Source: an uncultured Eubacteriales bacterium (GTDB lineage Bacteria; Bacillota; Clostridia; Peptostreptococcales; Anaerovoracaceae). Taken from it: a DNA stretch of 32,795 nucleotides. Position 1 is the first letter of the stretch, and every line of letters begins with the position of its first letter. The notes under the pieces are model-generated. The model worked only from the letters and a program-made list of their open reading frames with translations. It was not told the DNA's origin and searched no databases. This document shows positions 1 through 7,237 of this stretch, in pieces. A program made the position numbers and the translations under genes. Location: contig ONAY01000019.1 of the NCBI GenBank assembly GCA_900315895.1, positions 1-32,795 of the forward strand. The letters are read 5' to 3'.

Positions 1-99
1 GAAAAATCATATCAAAAGCATGTCCGAAAACCGGGTGTGACCAGGAAAAATCATACATTTTTTGTGCTTCCGCGTGTCCACTTTCTGGGGTACAGTTTA
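1..99. repeat. 99-bp inverted repeat, copy 1 (IS3-like tip, interior off the window)
   Basis: These 99 bases match 31493-31591 perfectly in inverted orientation. Read on the minus strand, the outer tip at 94-75 is TGTACCCCAGAAAGTGGACA. It starts with TG and contains a CCCC-AAAGT-GGACA pattern like the terminal repeats of IS3-family (IS150 group) elements. The interior of the putative element would run left, off the window, so the transposase cannot be checked. Identity stops at base 100. The repeat identity is seen directly; the IS3 assignment is inference from the tip only. Confidence 0.75.
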
Positions 100-109
100 G
101 CGCCAATTC

Positions 110-249
110 TACGGCTTGATCGCAAAAAATAAAAATCAGCCGTAAATCCCTTCCCACCAATTTACGGCTGATTCTCGTTTTTTTTAATGAAGCCGTAAAA
201 CAGCTCATTTCGTTACGGCTGAAATTAAAAAAATGTGATCCAGCCGTAA
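110..249. repeat. Left hairpin array, three units with about 51-bp period
   Basis: Three stem-loops follow one another. Unit A pairs ACGGCTTGAT (111-120) with ATCAGCCGT (135-143). Unit B pairs TTTACGGCT (161-169) with AGCCGTAAA (191-199). Unit C pairs TTACGGCTG (213-221) with CAGCCGTAA (241-249). The shared TACGGCT starts at 110, 163 and 214, giving steps of 53 and 51. Each long loop is A- or T-rich. Arms of neighbouring units also pair across the short spacers; for example, 134-147 and 160-173 form a perfect 14-bp stem. The layout matches the larger array at 31191-31483. No coding potential is evident. Confidence 0.75.
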
Positions 250-251
250 AC

Positions 252-276
252 CCAGGTTCAAGTCCTGCTCTGAACC
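252..276 (+). other. tRNA 3'-end-like fragment
   Basis: Directly after the last array arm lies CAGGTTCAAGTCCTG, identical over 15 bases to the T-arm of the tRNA-Leu at 320-404 but on the opposite strand. It is followed by CTCTGAACCA, which looks like an acceptor 3' strand with CCA. No D-arm or anticodon arm precedes it, and the acceptor portion is about two bases short. It is therefore a fragment and not a working tRNA. It could be a relic of integration or of a lost tRNA gene. Confidence 0.45.
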
Positions 277-291
277 AACATGATAAATCAA

Positions 292-313
292 AAGCCCCTC
301 TTTTGAGGGGCTT
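292..313 (-). terminator. Terminator of the tRNA-Leu gene
   Basis: On the minus strand, seven bases after the encoded CCA, a perfect 9-bp stem AAGCCCCTC / GAGGGGCTT with a four-base loop is followed by TTTGATTT. Its position and form fit a rho-independent terminator of the tRNA transcript. Confidence 0.8.
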
Positions 314-319
314 GATCAA

Positions 320-404
320 TGGTGCGGACAACAGGACTTGAACCTGCAAGGTGTTACCCACACGGTCCTTAGCCGTGCGCGTCTGCCAATTCCGCCATGT
401 CCGC
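320..404 (-). tRNA. tRNA-Leu, anticodon AAG
   Basis: This is a class II tRNA of 85 nt with encoded CCA. Acceptor strands GCGGACA and TGTCCGC pair fully. The D-arm GGCGGAATTGGCAGACGCG is typical of bacterial tRNA-Leu. The anticodon stem CACGG/CCGTG encloses the loop CTAAGGA, which gives anticodon AAG. A short variable arm (GGT-AAC-ACC) and the T-arm GCAGG-TTCAAGT-CCTGT follow. A34 would normally be deaminated to inosine so that CUU and CUC, and perhaps CUA, are read. Most bacteria use GAG for this box, so the anticodon is noteworthy. A terminator follows at 292-313. Confidence 0.93.
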
Positions 405-468
405 ATGTGCGGTCTTTTTTGGACTGCCCTATCATATTACTCTTTTTATGCCAAAAGGTCAAGAAGTT

Positions 469-549
469 TTTTGCGGGAATTGGCGGATTTCATTAAGATA
501 TGTGAACTGTGCTTTTTTTCAATACTAAAGTTCCGCCAGGTCCGCAAAA
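469..549. repeat. Imperfect inverted repeat resembling the tRNA-Leu 5' end
   Basis: The arms 469-487 (TTTTGCGGGAATTGGCGGA) and 531-549 (TTCCGCCAGGTCCGCAAAA) are imperfect reverse complements. Bases 531-546 match the complement of the tRNA-Leu 5' end at 390-405 in 15 of 16 positions. The interval has no gene on either strand and ends just before the promoter at 555. It may be a decayed partial duplication of the tRNA. Confidence 0.4.
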
Positions 550-554
550 TATCT

Positions 555-583
555 TTGGTCTTGAGCTCCATATATGATAAAAT
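555..583 (+). promoter_or_regulatory. Promoter of the aldo/keto reductase operon
   Basis: A -35 TTGGTC and a -10 TAAAAT are separated by exactly 17 bp, upstream of a leader of about 95 nt. The leader holds a weak GGGTG/CACCC pairing but no riboswitch that I recognise. The start at 686 has the ribosome binding site AAGGAGAG. Confidence 0.55.
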
Positions 584-685
584 TATATTGGGTGAAGGGG
601 CGCCCGCCAAAGGTTAACACCCAACCATAATAGGCAACCCCGCACCACGGAAGATCGCTATCTAACACTTAAGGAGAGTGACCAT

Positions 686-1813
686 ATGGAAAACATCGTT
701 AAAGACGGACTTAAATTAGGATTTGGACTCATGAGGCTTCCAAGGCTTGGAGCCGGCAGCGAAAAAGATCCCTTCGACATGGAACAGACTAAGGCCATGG
801 TGGATAGATTCATCGCTGCAGGCGGCAAGTATTTTGATACAGCCTATGTGTACACCGGTTCAGAGGAGGCCACCAAGGAGGCTCTTTGCGACAGGTACCC
901 AAGAGACTCCTACTATTTGGCCAGCAAGCTGAACGCCACCGATTGGGCTGTCAAGTCCAAGGAGGAGGCCCTGGCACAGCTTGAGATCAGCCTCGAAAGG
1001 ACCGGAGCCGGATACTTCGACTTTTATCTTTTGCACTCTCTGGATCACGAGTGCGTGGACAGGTACGAGGATTACGGCGTATGGGACTTCGTCTGGGATG
1101 CCAAGGCAAAAGGCCTTGTAAAACATGCCGGTATCTCCTTCCACGATACGGCGGACGTCCTGGACAAGATCCTCACAGATCATCCTGAAACTGAGTTCGT
1201 ACAGCTTCAGATAAACTATCTTGACTGGGAGGATCCCGATGTTCAGTCCAGAGCCTGCTACGAAGTCTGTGTGAAGCATAATAAACCCGTGATCGTCATG
1301 GAACCCGTGAGAGGCGGACTTCTGGCCAACCTTCCGGAAAGGGCCACTGAGGTCTTCAAAGAGGCTGATCCCGACGCTTCCACCGCATCCTGGGCGGTGC
1401 GCTTCGCCGCATCCCTTCCTAACGTAAGCGTGGTCCTGAGCGGCATGTCCACCATCGAACAGGTAGAAGACAATCTTTCATATATGCAGGATTTCAAGCC
1501 CCTGAGCGACGAGGAACGTGATGTGATCAACAGAGCCTTGGAGGCACTTCTGGACGTGGACCGCATCCCCTGCACGGCTTGCCGTTACTGCACCCCGGGC
1601 TGCCCCATGGAGATCGACATTCCCAGGATATTCAAGGTCATGAACAATTACAAGATCTACGGCGACCTGGAGAAGTACAAGGAGATCTATCAGAGGCGCT
1701 TTAAGGATGTCAAGGCATCTGACTGCATTCAGTGCGGACAGTGCGAAGGAGCATGCCCCCAGCACCTTCCCATCGTGGAACTTCTTCAGGAAGTTGCTGC
1801 CACTCTGGAATAG
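686..1813 (+). CDS. Aldo/keto reductase with C-terminal 4Fe-4S domain
   Basis: This 375-residue protein is predicted to be a cytoplasmic NAD(P)H-dependent oxidoreductase. The N-terminal barrel keeps the aldo/keto reductase tetrad: D51 and Y56 in FDTAYVY, K81 in ASKL and H117 in LLHS. The C-terminal part has two ferredoxin-type motifs, C296-x2-C299-x2-C302-x3-C306-P and C347-x2-C350-x2-C353-x3-C357-P, which should bind two 4Fe-4S clusters. This matches the 'predicted oxidoreductase of the aldo/keto reductase family' common in anaerobes (COG1453 type). The substrate is unknown. Start is set by AAGGAGAG eight bases upstream. A radical SAM gene follows after 11 bp, so the two are probably co-transcribed. 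Confidence 0.92.
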   Translation: MENIVKDGLKLGFGLMRLPRLGAGSEKDPFDMEQTKAMVDRFIAAGGKYFDTAYVYTGSEEATKEALCDRYPRDSYYLASKLNATDWAVKSKEEALAQLEISLERTGAGYFDFYLLHSLDHECVDRYEDYGVWDFVWDAKAKGLVKHAGISFHDTADVLDKILTDHPETEFVQLQINYLDWEDPDVQSRACYEVCVKHNKPVIVMEPVRGGLLANLPERATEVFKEADPDASTASWAVRFAASLPNVSVVLSGMSTIEQVEDNLSYMQDFKPLSDEERDVINRALEALLDVDRIPCTACRYCTPGCPMEIDIPRIFKVMNNYKIYGDLEKYKEIYQRRFKDVKASDCIQCGQCEGACPQHLPIVELLQEVAATLE

Positions 1814-1824
1814 CGAGGTAATAC

Positions 1825-2433
1825 ATGGAGTACATAGGAGACGTTTTTTACGAGTACGGCGGAGGACTTTACGCCAATATCACCAATAAATGTCCTGACA
1901 GATGCGAGTTCTGCATCAGGTACATGGTGGATTCCCTGGGCGGGGCGGATTCCCTCTGGCTCAAGCGGGAGCCCACCATGGAGGAGATCCTGGAGCTTCT
2001 GGACCAGTGGGACTTGAGCAAGTTTGAGGAGCTGGTTTTTTGCGGTTACGGAGAGCCTACCGAAAGGCTTCCCGAGCTGATCGAGACCGCCGAGTATGCA
2101 AGGTCCAAGGCTCCCGGTCTGAAGATCAGGCTCAACACCAACGGGCTTTCTGACCTGATAAACGGCAGGGACACTCTGCCGGAACTGAACAGCGTGCTGG
2201 ACCGCATATCAGTCAGCTTGAACGCCAAGGGGCCCGAGGAATATCTGGCCCTCTGCCACCCAAGATTCGGCATCGGAGCTTTTGAGGCCATGCTGGACTT
2301 TACCAGACGGGCCAAGGAATGCATCCCGGACGTGACAATGTCCGTGGTTTCCGGCTCCATCCCCTATCAGGATATCGAACCCTGCAGGCGGATCGCCGAG
2401 GAGGAGATCGGGGTGAAGTTCAGGGTGCGCTAA
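1825..2433 (+). CDS. TatD-associated radical SAM protein
   Basis: This 202-residue protein carries the radical SAM cluster motif CPDRCEFC (C23-x3-C27-x2-C30) and GYGEP at 74-78, which corresponds to the GGE SAM-binding motif. Size and N-terminus fit the family named for frequent linkage to TatD nucleases (TIGR04038 type), whose reaction is unknown. No tatD gene is in this window. It is shorter than most radical SAM enzymes because the C-terminal half of the barrel is minimal. It sits 11 bp behind the Fe-S aldo/keto reductase, suggesting linked redox roles. Confidence 0.8.
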   Translation: MEYIGDVFYEYGGGLYANITNKCPDRCEFCIRYMVDSLGGADSLWLKREPTMEEILELLDQWDLSKFEELVFCGYGEPTERLPELIETAEYARSKAPGLKIRLNTNGLSDLINGRDTLPELNSVLDRISVSLNAKGPEEYLALCHPRFGIGAFEAMLDFTRRAKECIPDVTMSVVSGSIPYQDIEPCRRIAEEEIGVKFRVR

Positions 2434-2524
2434 AGGCGACCCGTGACCCGTCTGACAAACAGAATAAATAAAACAGTTGCGGTGCCCGGGCTGCCGGGCG
2501 CGCCGCAAAAGGAGGAACATAAAT

Positions 2525-3442
2525 ATGAACAAACCGACTTTGGTCATCATGGCCGCAGGAATGGGCTCCCGCTACGGCGGACTCAAGCAGATCGACAAGA
2601 TTTCAGGAGAGGACATAATCCTGGACTTTTCCCTTTACGATGCCCTTCGGGCAGGCTTCGGGAAGGCCGTGATCATAATCAAGAAGGAAAACGAGGCGGA
2701 TTTCAGAGCGCTGGTGGATGACCGCGCAGGCCGCCACATGGATATAGAGTATGCCTATCAGGATCTTTATGCCATCCCCGATGGCTTTCAGGTTCCCGAG
2801 GGAAGGGTCAAGCCCTGGGGCACCGCTCACGCGGTGATGTCCGCAGCTGACCACGTACACGAGAACTTCGCCGTTATAAACTCCGATGACTACTACGGCC
2901 CCGAGGCCTTCAAGGTCATGGCTGAATTCCTCAGCCAGGCGGATCCCGACGGAACGCCCTATCCCTTCTCAATGGTGGGCTACAAGGTAGAAAACACCCT
3001 GACCGACAACGGCTCGGTCTCCAGAGGAGTCTGCACCGAGACCGAGGACGGCTTCCTCTGCGACATAGTCGAGAGGACCAAGATCATGAGGCAGGACGGG
3101 CAGATCGTATTCCAGGACGAGGCAGAAGAGCTGCACCAGGTAGCTGAGGGTACTCCGGTATCCATGAACTTCTGGGGCTTCACCCCCGCCATGATGGACG
3201 AGATCAAGGCAGGTTTCCCTGCTTTCCTTGAGAATGCCATAGAGAACAACCCCATGAAGGGTGAATACCTCCTTCCCGAATGCGTGGACAAGCTGGTCAA
3301 AGCCGGCAAGGCCACCGTCAGGATGCTCAAGTCTCACGACCGTTGGTACGGCGTGACCTATAAGGAAGATAAGGAGAGCGTCTCCGCCTCCCTGAATTCC
3401 CTCAAAAAATCCGGGCTCTACCCCGACGATCTCTGGAAGTAA
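2525..3442 (+). CDS. Nucleotidyltransferase family protein (NDP-sugar pyrophosphorylase-like)
   Basis: This 305-residue protein starts with MNKPTLVIMAAGMGSRYGG, the nucleotide-binding loop of sugar-1-phosphate nucleotidyltransferases (GMGSR at 12-16, K21). KPWGTAHAV (96-104) and NSDDYYG (119-125) are the expected base-contact and metal-binding segments. It should transfer a nucleotide to a phosphorylated sugar or related acceptor; the acceptor is not evident. The start at 2525 is chosen because AAAAGGAGG lies just upstream; an ORF start at 2477 precedes that site and is less likely. A GC-rich imperfect hairpin occupies 2481-2508 before the gene. Confidence 0.85.
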   Translation: MNKPTLVIMAAGMGSRYGGLKQIDKISGEDIILDFSLYDALRAGFGKAVIIIKKENEADFRALVDDRAGRHMDIEYAYQDLYAIPDGFQVPEGRVKPWGTAHAVMSAADHVHENFAVINSDDYYGPEAFKVMAEFLSQADPDGTPYPFSMVGYKVENTLTDNGSVSRGVCTETEDGFLCDIVERTKIMRQDGQIVFQDEAEELHQVAEGTPVSMNFWGFTPAMMDEIKAGFPAFLENAIENNPMKGEYLLPECVDKLVKAGKATVRMLKSHDRWYGVTYKEDKESVSASLNSLKKSGLYPDDLWK

Positions 3443-3453
3443 AGGTGAATGAA

Positions 3454-4008
3454 ATGATCAAGAACATGGAACAATCAAAGGAGGCCGGCATCCTTCAGGC
3501 TGCTGACATGATGGTCTGTGCAGCCCTCACCGCTCCCAAGGGAAGCGGCAAGGACACCATAAGAGCCAGTGTGGTCACAGGCGAGGAAAAGGACAGATTG
3601 AGAGACAAGATGCTGGCTCTGTCCGAAGCCTATGGCATGCCCAACTTCGCAAGAGACGCCGGAAACGTTGATAACGCTCAGGCGGTGGTTCTCATCGGCT
3701 GCACCGGAACCTATTTCGGCATGTCAAACTGCGGGATCTGCGGTTTTGAGGATTGTGGACAGTGCCGCGCCGCTGGAGCCAGATGCGTCATTACTGTGTC
3801 CGACCTGGGCATAGCCGTTGGAAGCGCAGTTTCCAAGGCCTCTGACATGAGGATCGACAACCGCGTCATGTATACCGCAGGCAAGGCCGCACTTAAACTG
3901 GGCTTCATCACTGATGACACCGCCATCTGCTACGGCATTCCCCTTTCGGTCTCCAACAAGAGTATTTTCTTCGACAGAGGCCCCGGCGCAGTGATCAACC
4001 TTAAATAG
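3454..4008 (+). CDS. DUF2148 ferredoxin-domain protein
   Basis: This 184-residue protein has clustered cysteines: C83, C93, C96, C101, C104 and C111, including CGICGFEDCGQC. That fits the DUF2148 family of uncharacterised proteins with a ferredoxin-like cysteine region; Fe-S binding is likely but the role is unknown. I prefer the ATG at 3454, with AAGGTG six bases upstream. A GTG at 3445 lies inside that ribosome binding site. The gene begins 11 bp after the nucleotidyltransferase stop, so the two are probably one transcript. Confidence 0.8.
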   Translation: MIKNMEQSKEAGILQAADMMVCAALTAPKGSGKDTIRASVVTGEEKDRLRDKMLALSEAYGMPNFARDAGNVDNAQAVVLIGCTGTYFGMSNCGICGFEDCGQCRAAGARCVITVSDLGIAVGSAVSKASDMRIDNRVMYTAGKAALKLGFITDDTAICYGIPLSVSNKSIFFDRGPGAVINLK

Positions 4009-4033
4009 TAATCAGACATTCAAGGAGAAAACA

Positions 4034-5353
4034 GTGTTACCAGATAAAGACATTCTCATGCCCCTCATCGAAGAGGCGGCTCAAAAGGCCGTAGAGATCA
4101 GGCGTGATCTTCACATGCACCCTGAGGTGTCATCTCACGAGGAGCGCACAGCCAAGGTCATCGCCGACACCCTTAAGGATCTCGGCGTGGAGACCAGGGA
4201 GAACCTCGGAACACCCCTTCCCCCCGATCCGGAACACGTCAAGGCCGTTCTCACTTCCATAATCGCAGCAGATTCCCTGAAGGATATGGGCATCAGCATG
4301 GAGGATCTGGCCAACATGACCCTGCCTCCCGGACATGGAGTCATGGGCACTCTATACGGCGATGACTCGACCCGGGCTATTGCCTTAAGAGCGGATATTG
4401 ACGCCCTCCCCATTACAGAGGTGACGGATTCTCCGTTCAAATCTCAGAACCCCGGCGTCATGCACGCCTGCGGTCATGACGTCCACACCGCGTCCCTTCT
4501 CGGAACAGCCATGGTGCTCAAAAAATATGCCGCCCAGGGCGGCCATCTGCCCCTCTCCGTCAAGTTCCTCTTCCAGCCCAATGAAGAGGGCACAGGAGGC
4601 GCAGCTTCCATGATCGCAGAGGGCGTCCTTAAGGACCCCGAGGTAGAGAGCATTCTGGCCTTCCATGTGGATCCCACCCAGGAGTACGGCAAGGTGCGGT
4701 TTTTCCCCGGCATCATGTACGCAGCCTGCACAGATTTCAAGATCACGGTCCGGGGCAAAGCCTCCCACGGCGCTCACCCCGACCTGGGCATCGATCCTAT
4801 CCCCTGCGCCTGCGATATAGTGCTGTCTCTCCAGACCATACTGACCAGGAGGCTGGACCCTGCAAGCCGTGCAGTGCTCACCATCGGCGCCATCAAGAGC
4901 GGATCCACCACCAGCCAGATCCCAGGTGAATGCGAGATGATCGGTACCATTAGGACCTTGGACGAGAAGTCCAGAGACCTGATCGAAGATGAGATGCGCA
5001 GGCTCACAGATTCCATCGCCAACGCCTACGGCTGCACCTGCGAGACCGTCATCGGCGAGATGTATCCCGTGCTTCGCAACGACCCCGAAGTCTATGACAC
5101 CATCCACTCCGTGGCCGAGGACCTTGTGGGCGAAGAAAACCTGGTGGCAAGCGACGCTCCAAGCTTCAGCACAGATGACTTTTCATTCTTTACGAGCCAG
5201 GTAAAGGGCTGCTACTTCCATCTGGGAAGCACAGTGCCGGGATCCACTGAGATCCACGACATCCACAGCGACCTCTTCGACCCCGACGAAAGGGTGATCA
5301 AGATGGCCATTGCCATGGAAGTCTTCTCATGCCTGAGGCTGATGGGAATGTAG
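4034..5353 (+). CDS. M20D-type amidohydrolase with an internal insertion
   Basis: This 439-residue zinc- or manganese-dependent hydrolase belongs to the IAA-amino-acid/hippurate amidohydrolase group, which releases acyl groups from N-acyl amino acids or trims peptides. Metal ligands are visible in HACGHDVH (H144, C146, H148) and PNEEGTG; LRADIDALP (118-126) is the family's strand. Compared with typical members there is extra sequence at about 58-100, rich in Pro, Met and Asp, before the strand leading to the active site. The start is GTG with AAGGAG upstream. It follows the DUF2148 gene by 25 bp. Confidence 0.9.
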   Translation: MLPDKDILMPLIEEAAQKAVEIRRDLHMHPEVSSHEERTAKVIADTLKDLGVETRENLGTPLPPDPEHVKAVLTSIIAADSLKDMGISMEDLANMTLPPGHGVMGTLYGDDSTRAIALRADIDALPITEVTDSPFKSQNPGVMHACGHDVHTASLLGTAMVLKKYAAQGGHLPLSVKFLFQPNEEGTGGAASMIAEGVLKDPEVESILAFHVDPTQEYGKVRFFPGIMYAACTDFKITVRGKASHGAHPDLGIDPIPCACDIVLSLQTILTRRLDPASRAVLTIGAIKSGSTTSQIPGECEMIGTIRTLDEKSRDLIEDEMRRLTDSIANAYGCTCETVIGEMYPVLRNDPEVYDTIHSVAEDLVGEENLVASDAPSFSTDDFSFFTSQVKGCYFHLGSTVPGSTEIHDIHSDLFDPDERVIKMAIAMEVFSCLRLMGM

Positions 5354-5382
5354 ATATTTTGGATAAAACAGGAGATCAAAAA

Positions 5383-6018
5383 ATGAAAAACATTCGTAAA
5401 TTTTTTGCGTTAAGCCTTATCATAGTCATGGCCTTCACCCTGGCCTCTTGCGGAGGCGCTCAGACGCCGGCTGAACCGGAAGAGCCGGAGGCCACTCCGA
5501 CCATGGCATTGGACACCATGCTCAAGTCCATTCAGGACCTGGATTTTGAGACTGCCCAGCAGTACTACTCAGGAGACATGGGCTCCCTTGAGGGCATGAG
5601 CGAGAACGCCTCATCTGAGACTGCTGAAGTGGTGGACAAGATGCTCAAGGATGCTCTGAATTTTGAATATGCCCTGGACAACGAAGTCATCTCATCCGAC
5701 GGCCAGACCGCTACCGTAGACATAGTATTTACCACCTACAACATGGGCGAGATCTTCGAGAAGATCATCGAGGAACTCACGGCCAGGGCAACCGTTCTCC
5801 AGGAGGGCGGCATGACTGCGGACCAGTTCCAGACTGAGATGAACAATATCGTCATCGGCATCTACAACGACATCCTCAAAACAGCCGAAAAGAATCTTGA
5901 GATATCCCTCACTGTCAACCTCACCAAGGTCGACGGACAGTGGAAGGTGGACGACCTGAAGGATTCCACAGAATTCCTTGACGCCCTCACCGGCGGACTT
6001 ATCAGCTACAACAGCTGA
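5383..6018 (+). CDS. Putative lipoprotein
   Basis: This 211-residue protein has a type II signal peptide: KNIRK, a hydrophobic run, then the lipobox LASC with Cys near residue 23. A Pro/Glu-rich linker follows the lipidated cysteine. The body, with alternating charged helices and a C-terminal VDGQWKVDDL strand, recalls NTF2-like DUF4878/DUF5105 lipoproteins, but I cannot assign a function. The start is fixed by AGGAGA at 5370; an upstream in-frame ATG at 5329 lies inside the previous gene. The stop codon falls inside the hairpin 5998-6022, which lacks a clear U-tract. Confidence 0.82.
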   Translation: MKNIRKFFALSLIIVMAFTLASCGGAQTPAEPEEPEATPTMALDTMLKSIQDLDFETAQQYYSGDMGSLEGMSENASSETAEVVDKMLKDALNFEYALDNEVISSDGQTATVDIVFTTYNMGEIFEKIIEELTARATVLQEGGMTADQFQTEMNNIVIGIYNDILKTAEKNLEISLTVNLTKVDGQWKVDDLKDSTEFLDALTGGLISYNS

Positions 6019-6021
6019 TAA

Positions 6022-6055
6022 GCGCAAAAAATTATGGCAAAAGAGTTTTTTGCGC
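6022..6055. repeat. Perfect inverted repeat GCGCAAAAAA / TTTTTTGCGC
   Basis: Ten-base arms at 6022-6031 and 6046-6055 flank a 14-base spacer between the lipoprotein and threonine aldolase genes. The right arm runs into GCCGTATTTCTGA, which is also found in the 31191-31483 array. It may be a solitary relative of that repeat or a terminator-like hairpin. Confidence 0.5.
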
Positions 6056-6063
6056 CGTATTTC

Positions 6064-6072
6064 TGATATAAT
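6064..6072 (+). promoter_or_regulatory. Extended -10 promoter of the threonine aldolase gene
   Basis: TGATATAAT is an extended -10 element about 40 bp before the start codon. No good -35 lies at 17 bp; the T-run at 6046-6051 is the nearest candidate. The 29-kb promoter shows the same TGATATAATGG. Confidence 0.5.
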
Positions 6073-6110
6073 GGAAGTGTGTTACGATCATCCAATCAAG
6101 GAGGCTCGAT

Positions 6111-7136
6111 ATGATCTATTTTAACTGCGACTACATGGAAGGGGCTCACCCCAATATTCTCAAAAGACTCCAGGAGACCAACATGGATAAGACCGTGGGT
6201 TACGGTGATGATCCATACACCGAAAGTGCCAAGGCCCGCATCCGTGAGGCCTGCGGTGCACCGGATTCCGAAGTCATGCTTCTCGTGGGCGGCACTCAGA
6301 CCAATGACGTTGTCATCGCGTCTTTTCTTCAGCCCTATCAGGGGGTGATCGCGCCCACCAACGGGCACATCGCAAGGCACGAAGCCGGAGCCATTGAGCA
6401 CAGCGGCCACAAGGTCCTGGCTCTTCCCGGAGAGAATTACAAATTAAGCGCTGAGCAGATCCGTGAATACTGCTGGCTCTACTACAAGGATGCAAGCAAG
6501 GATCACATGGTGATGCCCGGCATGGTATACATTTCTCAGCCCACCGAATACGGCACCCTCTATTCTCTGGAGGAGCTGACCGCCATCCGTAAGGTGTGCG
6601 ATGAATATAACATGGCTCTCTACGTTGACGGAGCAAGACTGGCCTACGCCCTTGGTTCTCCTGAAAACGATGTGACCCTGAAGGATCTTGCCAGGCTGAC
6701 CGATGTGTTCTACATCGGCGGCACCAAGTGCGGCGCCCTCTTCGGAGAGGCAGTGGTGGTTCGCGATCCAAAGAGAGTTCCTCACATGTTCATGATCGCC
6801 AAGCAGCACGGCGCAGTCCTGGCCAAGGGCAGGCTCCTGGGCATCCAGTATGATGAGCTCTTCAAGGATGACCTTTACCTCAAGATCGGTCAGCACGCCA
6901 TCAACATGGCCATGAAGATCAAGAACGCCTGCAAGGAAAAGGGCTACGTATTCTACAATGACTCCCCCACCAACCAGCAGTTCGTCATCATTTCCAACGA
7001 GAAGGAAAAAGAGATGTCTGAGTGGCTTGAGATCGAGATGGACGATACCTATGATGAGGATCACATCGTAATGCGTCTCTGCACCAGTTGGGCCACCAAG
7101 GAGGAGGACGTGGACGCTCTCATTGAGAGGCTGTAG
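6111..7136 (+). CDS. Threonine aldolase family PLP enzyme (low-specificity type)
   Basis: This 341-residue fold-type I PLP enzyme should split L-threonine or allo-threonine to glycine and acetaldehyde, or act on a related beta-hydroxy amino acid. The N-terminal DYMEGAHPNIL is characteristic of the beta-eliminating lyase/threonine aldolase family. YVDGARLAYAL (171-181) holds the PLP-contacting Asp and Arg, and YIGGTKCGAL places the Schiff-base lysine at K206. Length is as usual for the family. Start is set by CAAGGAGG eight bases upstream. It has its own promoter and terminator, so it is probably monocistronic. Confidence 0.9.
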   Translation: MIYFNCDYMEGAHPNILKRLQETNMDKTVGYGDDPYTESAKARIREACGAPDSEVMLLVGGTQTNDVVIASFLQPYQGVIAPTNGHIARHEAGAIEHSGHKVLALPGENYKLSAEQIREYCWLYYKDASKDHMVMPGMVYISQPTEYGTLYSLEELTAIRKVCDEYNMALYVDGARLAYALGSPENDVTLKDLARLTDVFYIGGTKCGALFGEAVVVRDPKRVPHMFMIAKQHGAVLAKGRLLGIQYDELFKDDLYLKIGQHAINMAMKIKNACKEKGYVFYNDSPTNQQFVIISNEKEKEMSEWLEIEMDDTYDEDHIVMRLCTSWATKEEDVDALIERL

Positions 7137-7164
7137 CTGAAGCGGATGTTTTCAAAGCATATTA

Positions 7165-7194
7165 AAAGACCGGCTGTGAAAGCCGGTCTTTTTA
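7165..7194. terminator. Bidirectional terminator
   Basis: An 11-bp perfect stem AAAGACCGGCT / AGCCGGTCTTT with loop GTGAA is followed by T residues on both strands. It separates the convergent threonine aldolase (+) and YfcC transporter (-) genes. Confidence 0.85.
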
Positions 7195-7237
7195 GTTATG
7201 ATTCGTCGTCTAATTGAAGTCTTATCTTGTAGAGATA

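Noticed and set aside
110-249. Array read as a CRISPR
   Set aside because: There are no constant direct repeats with unique spacers, the arms alternate in orientation, and no cas gene is present.
351-617. 88-residue frame across the tRNA-Leu
   Set aside because: It is antisense to the tRNA and over its flanking repeats, with no ribosome binding site.
590-685. Leader of the aldo/keto reductase gene as a riboswitch
   Set aside because: Only a weak 5-bp pairing is visible and no known aptamer core was recognised.
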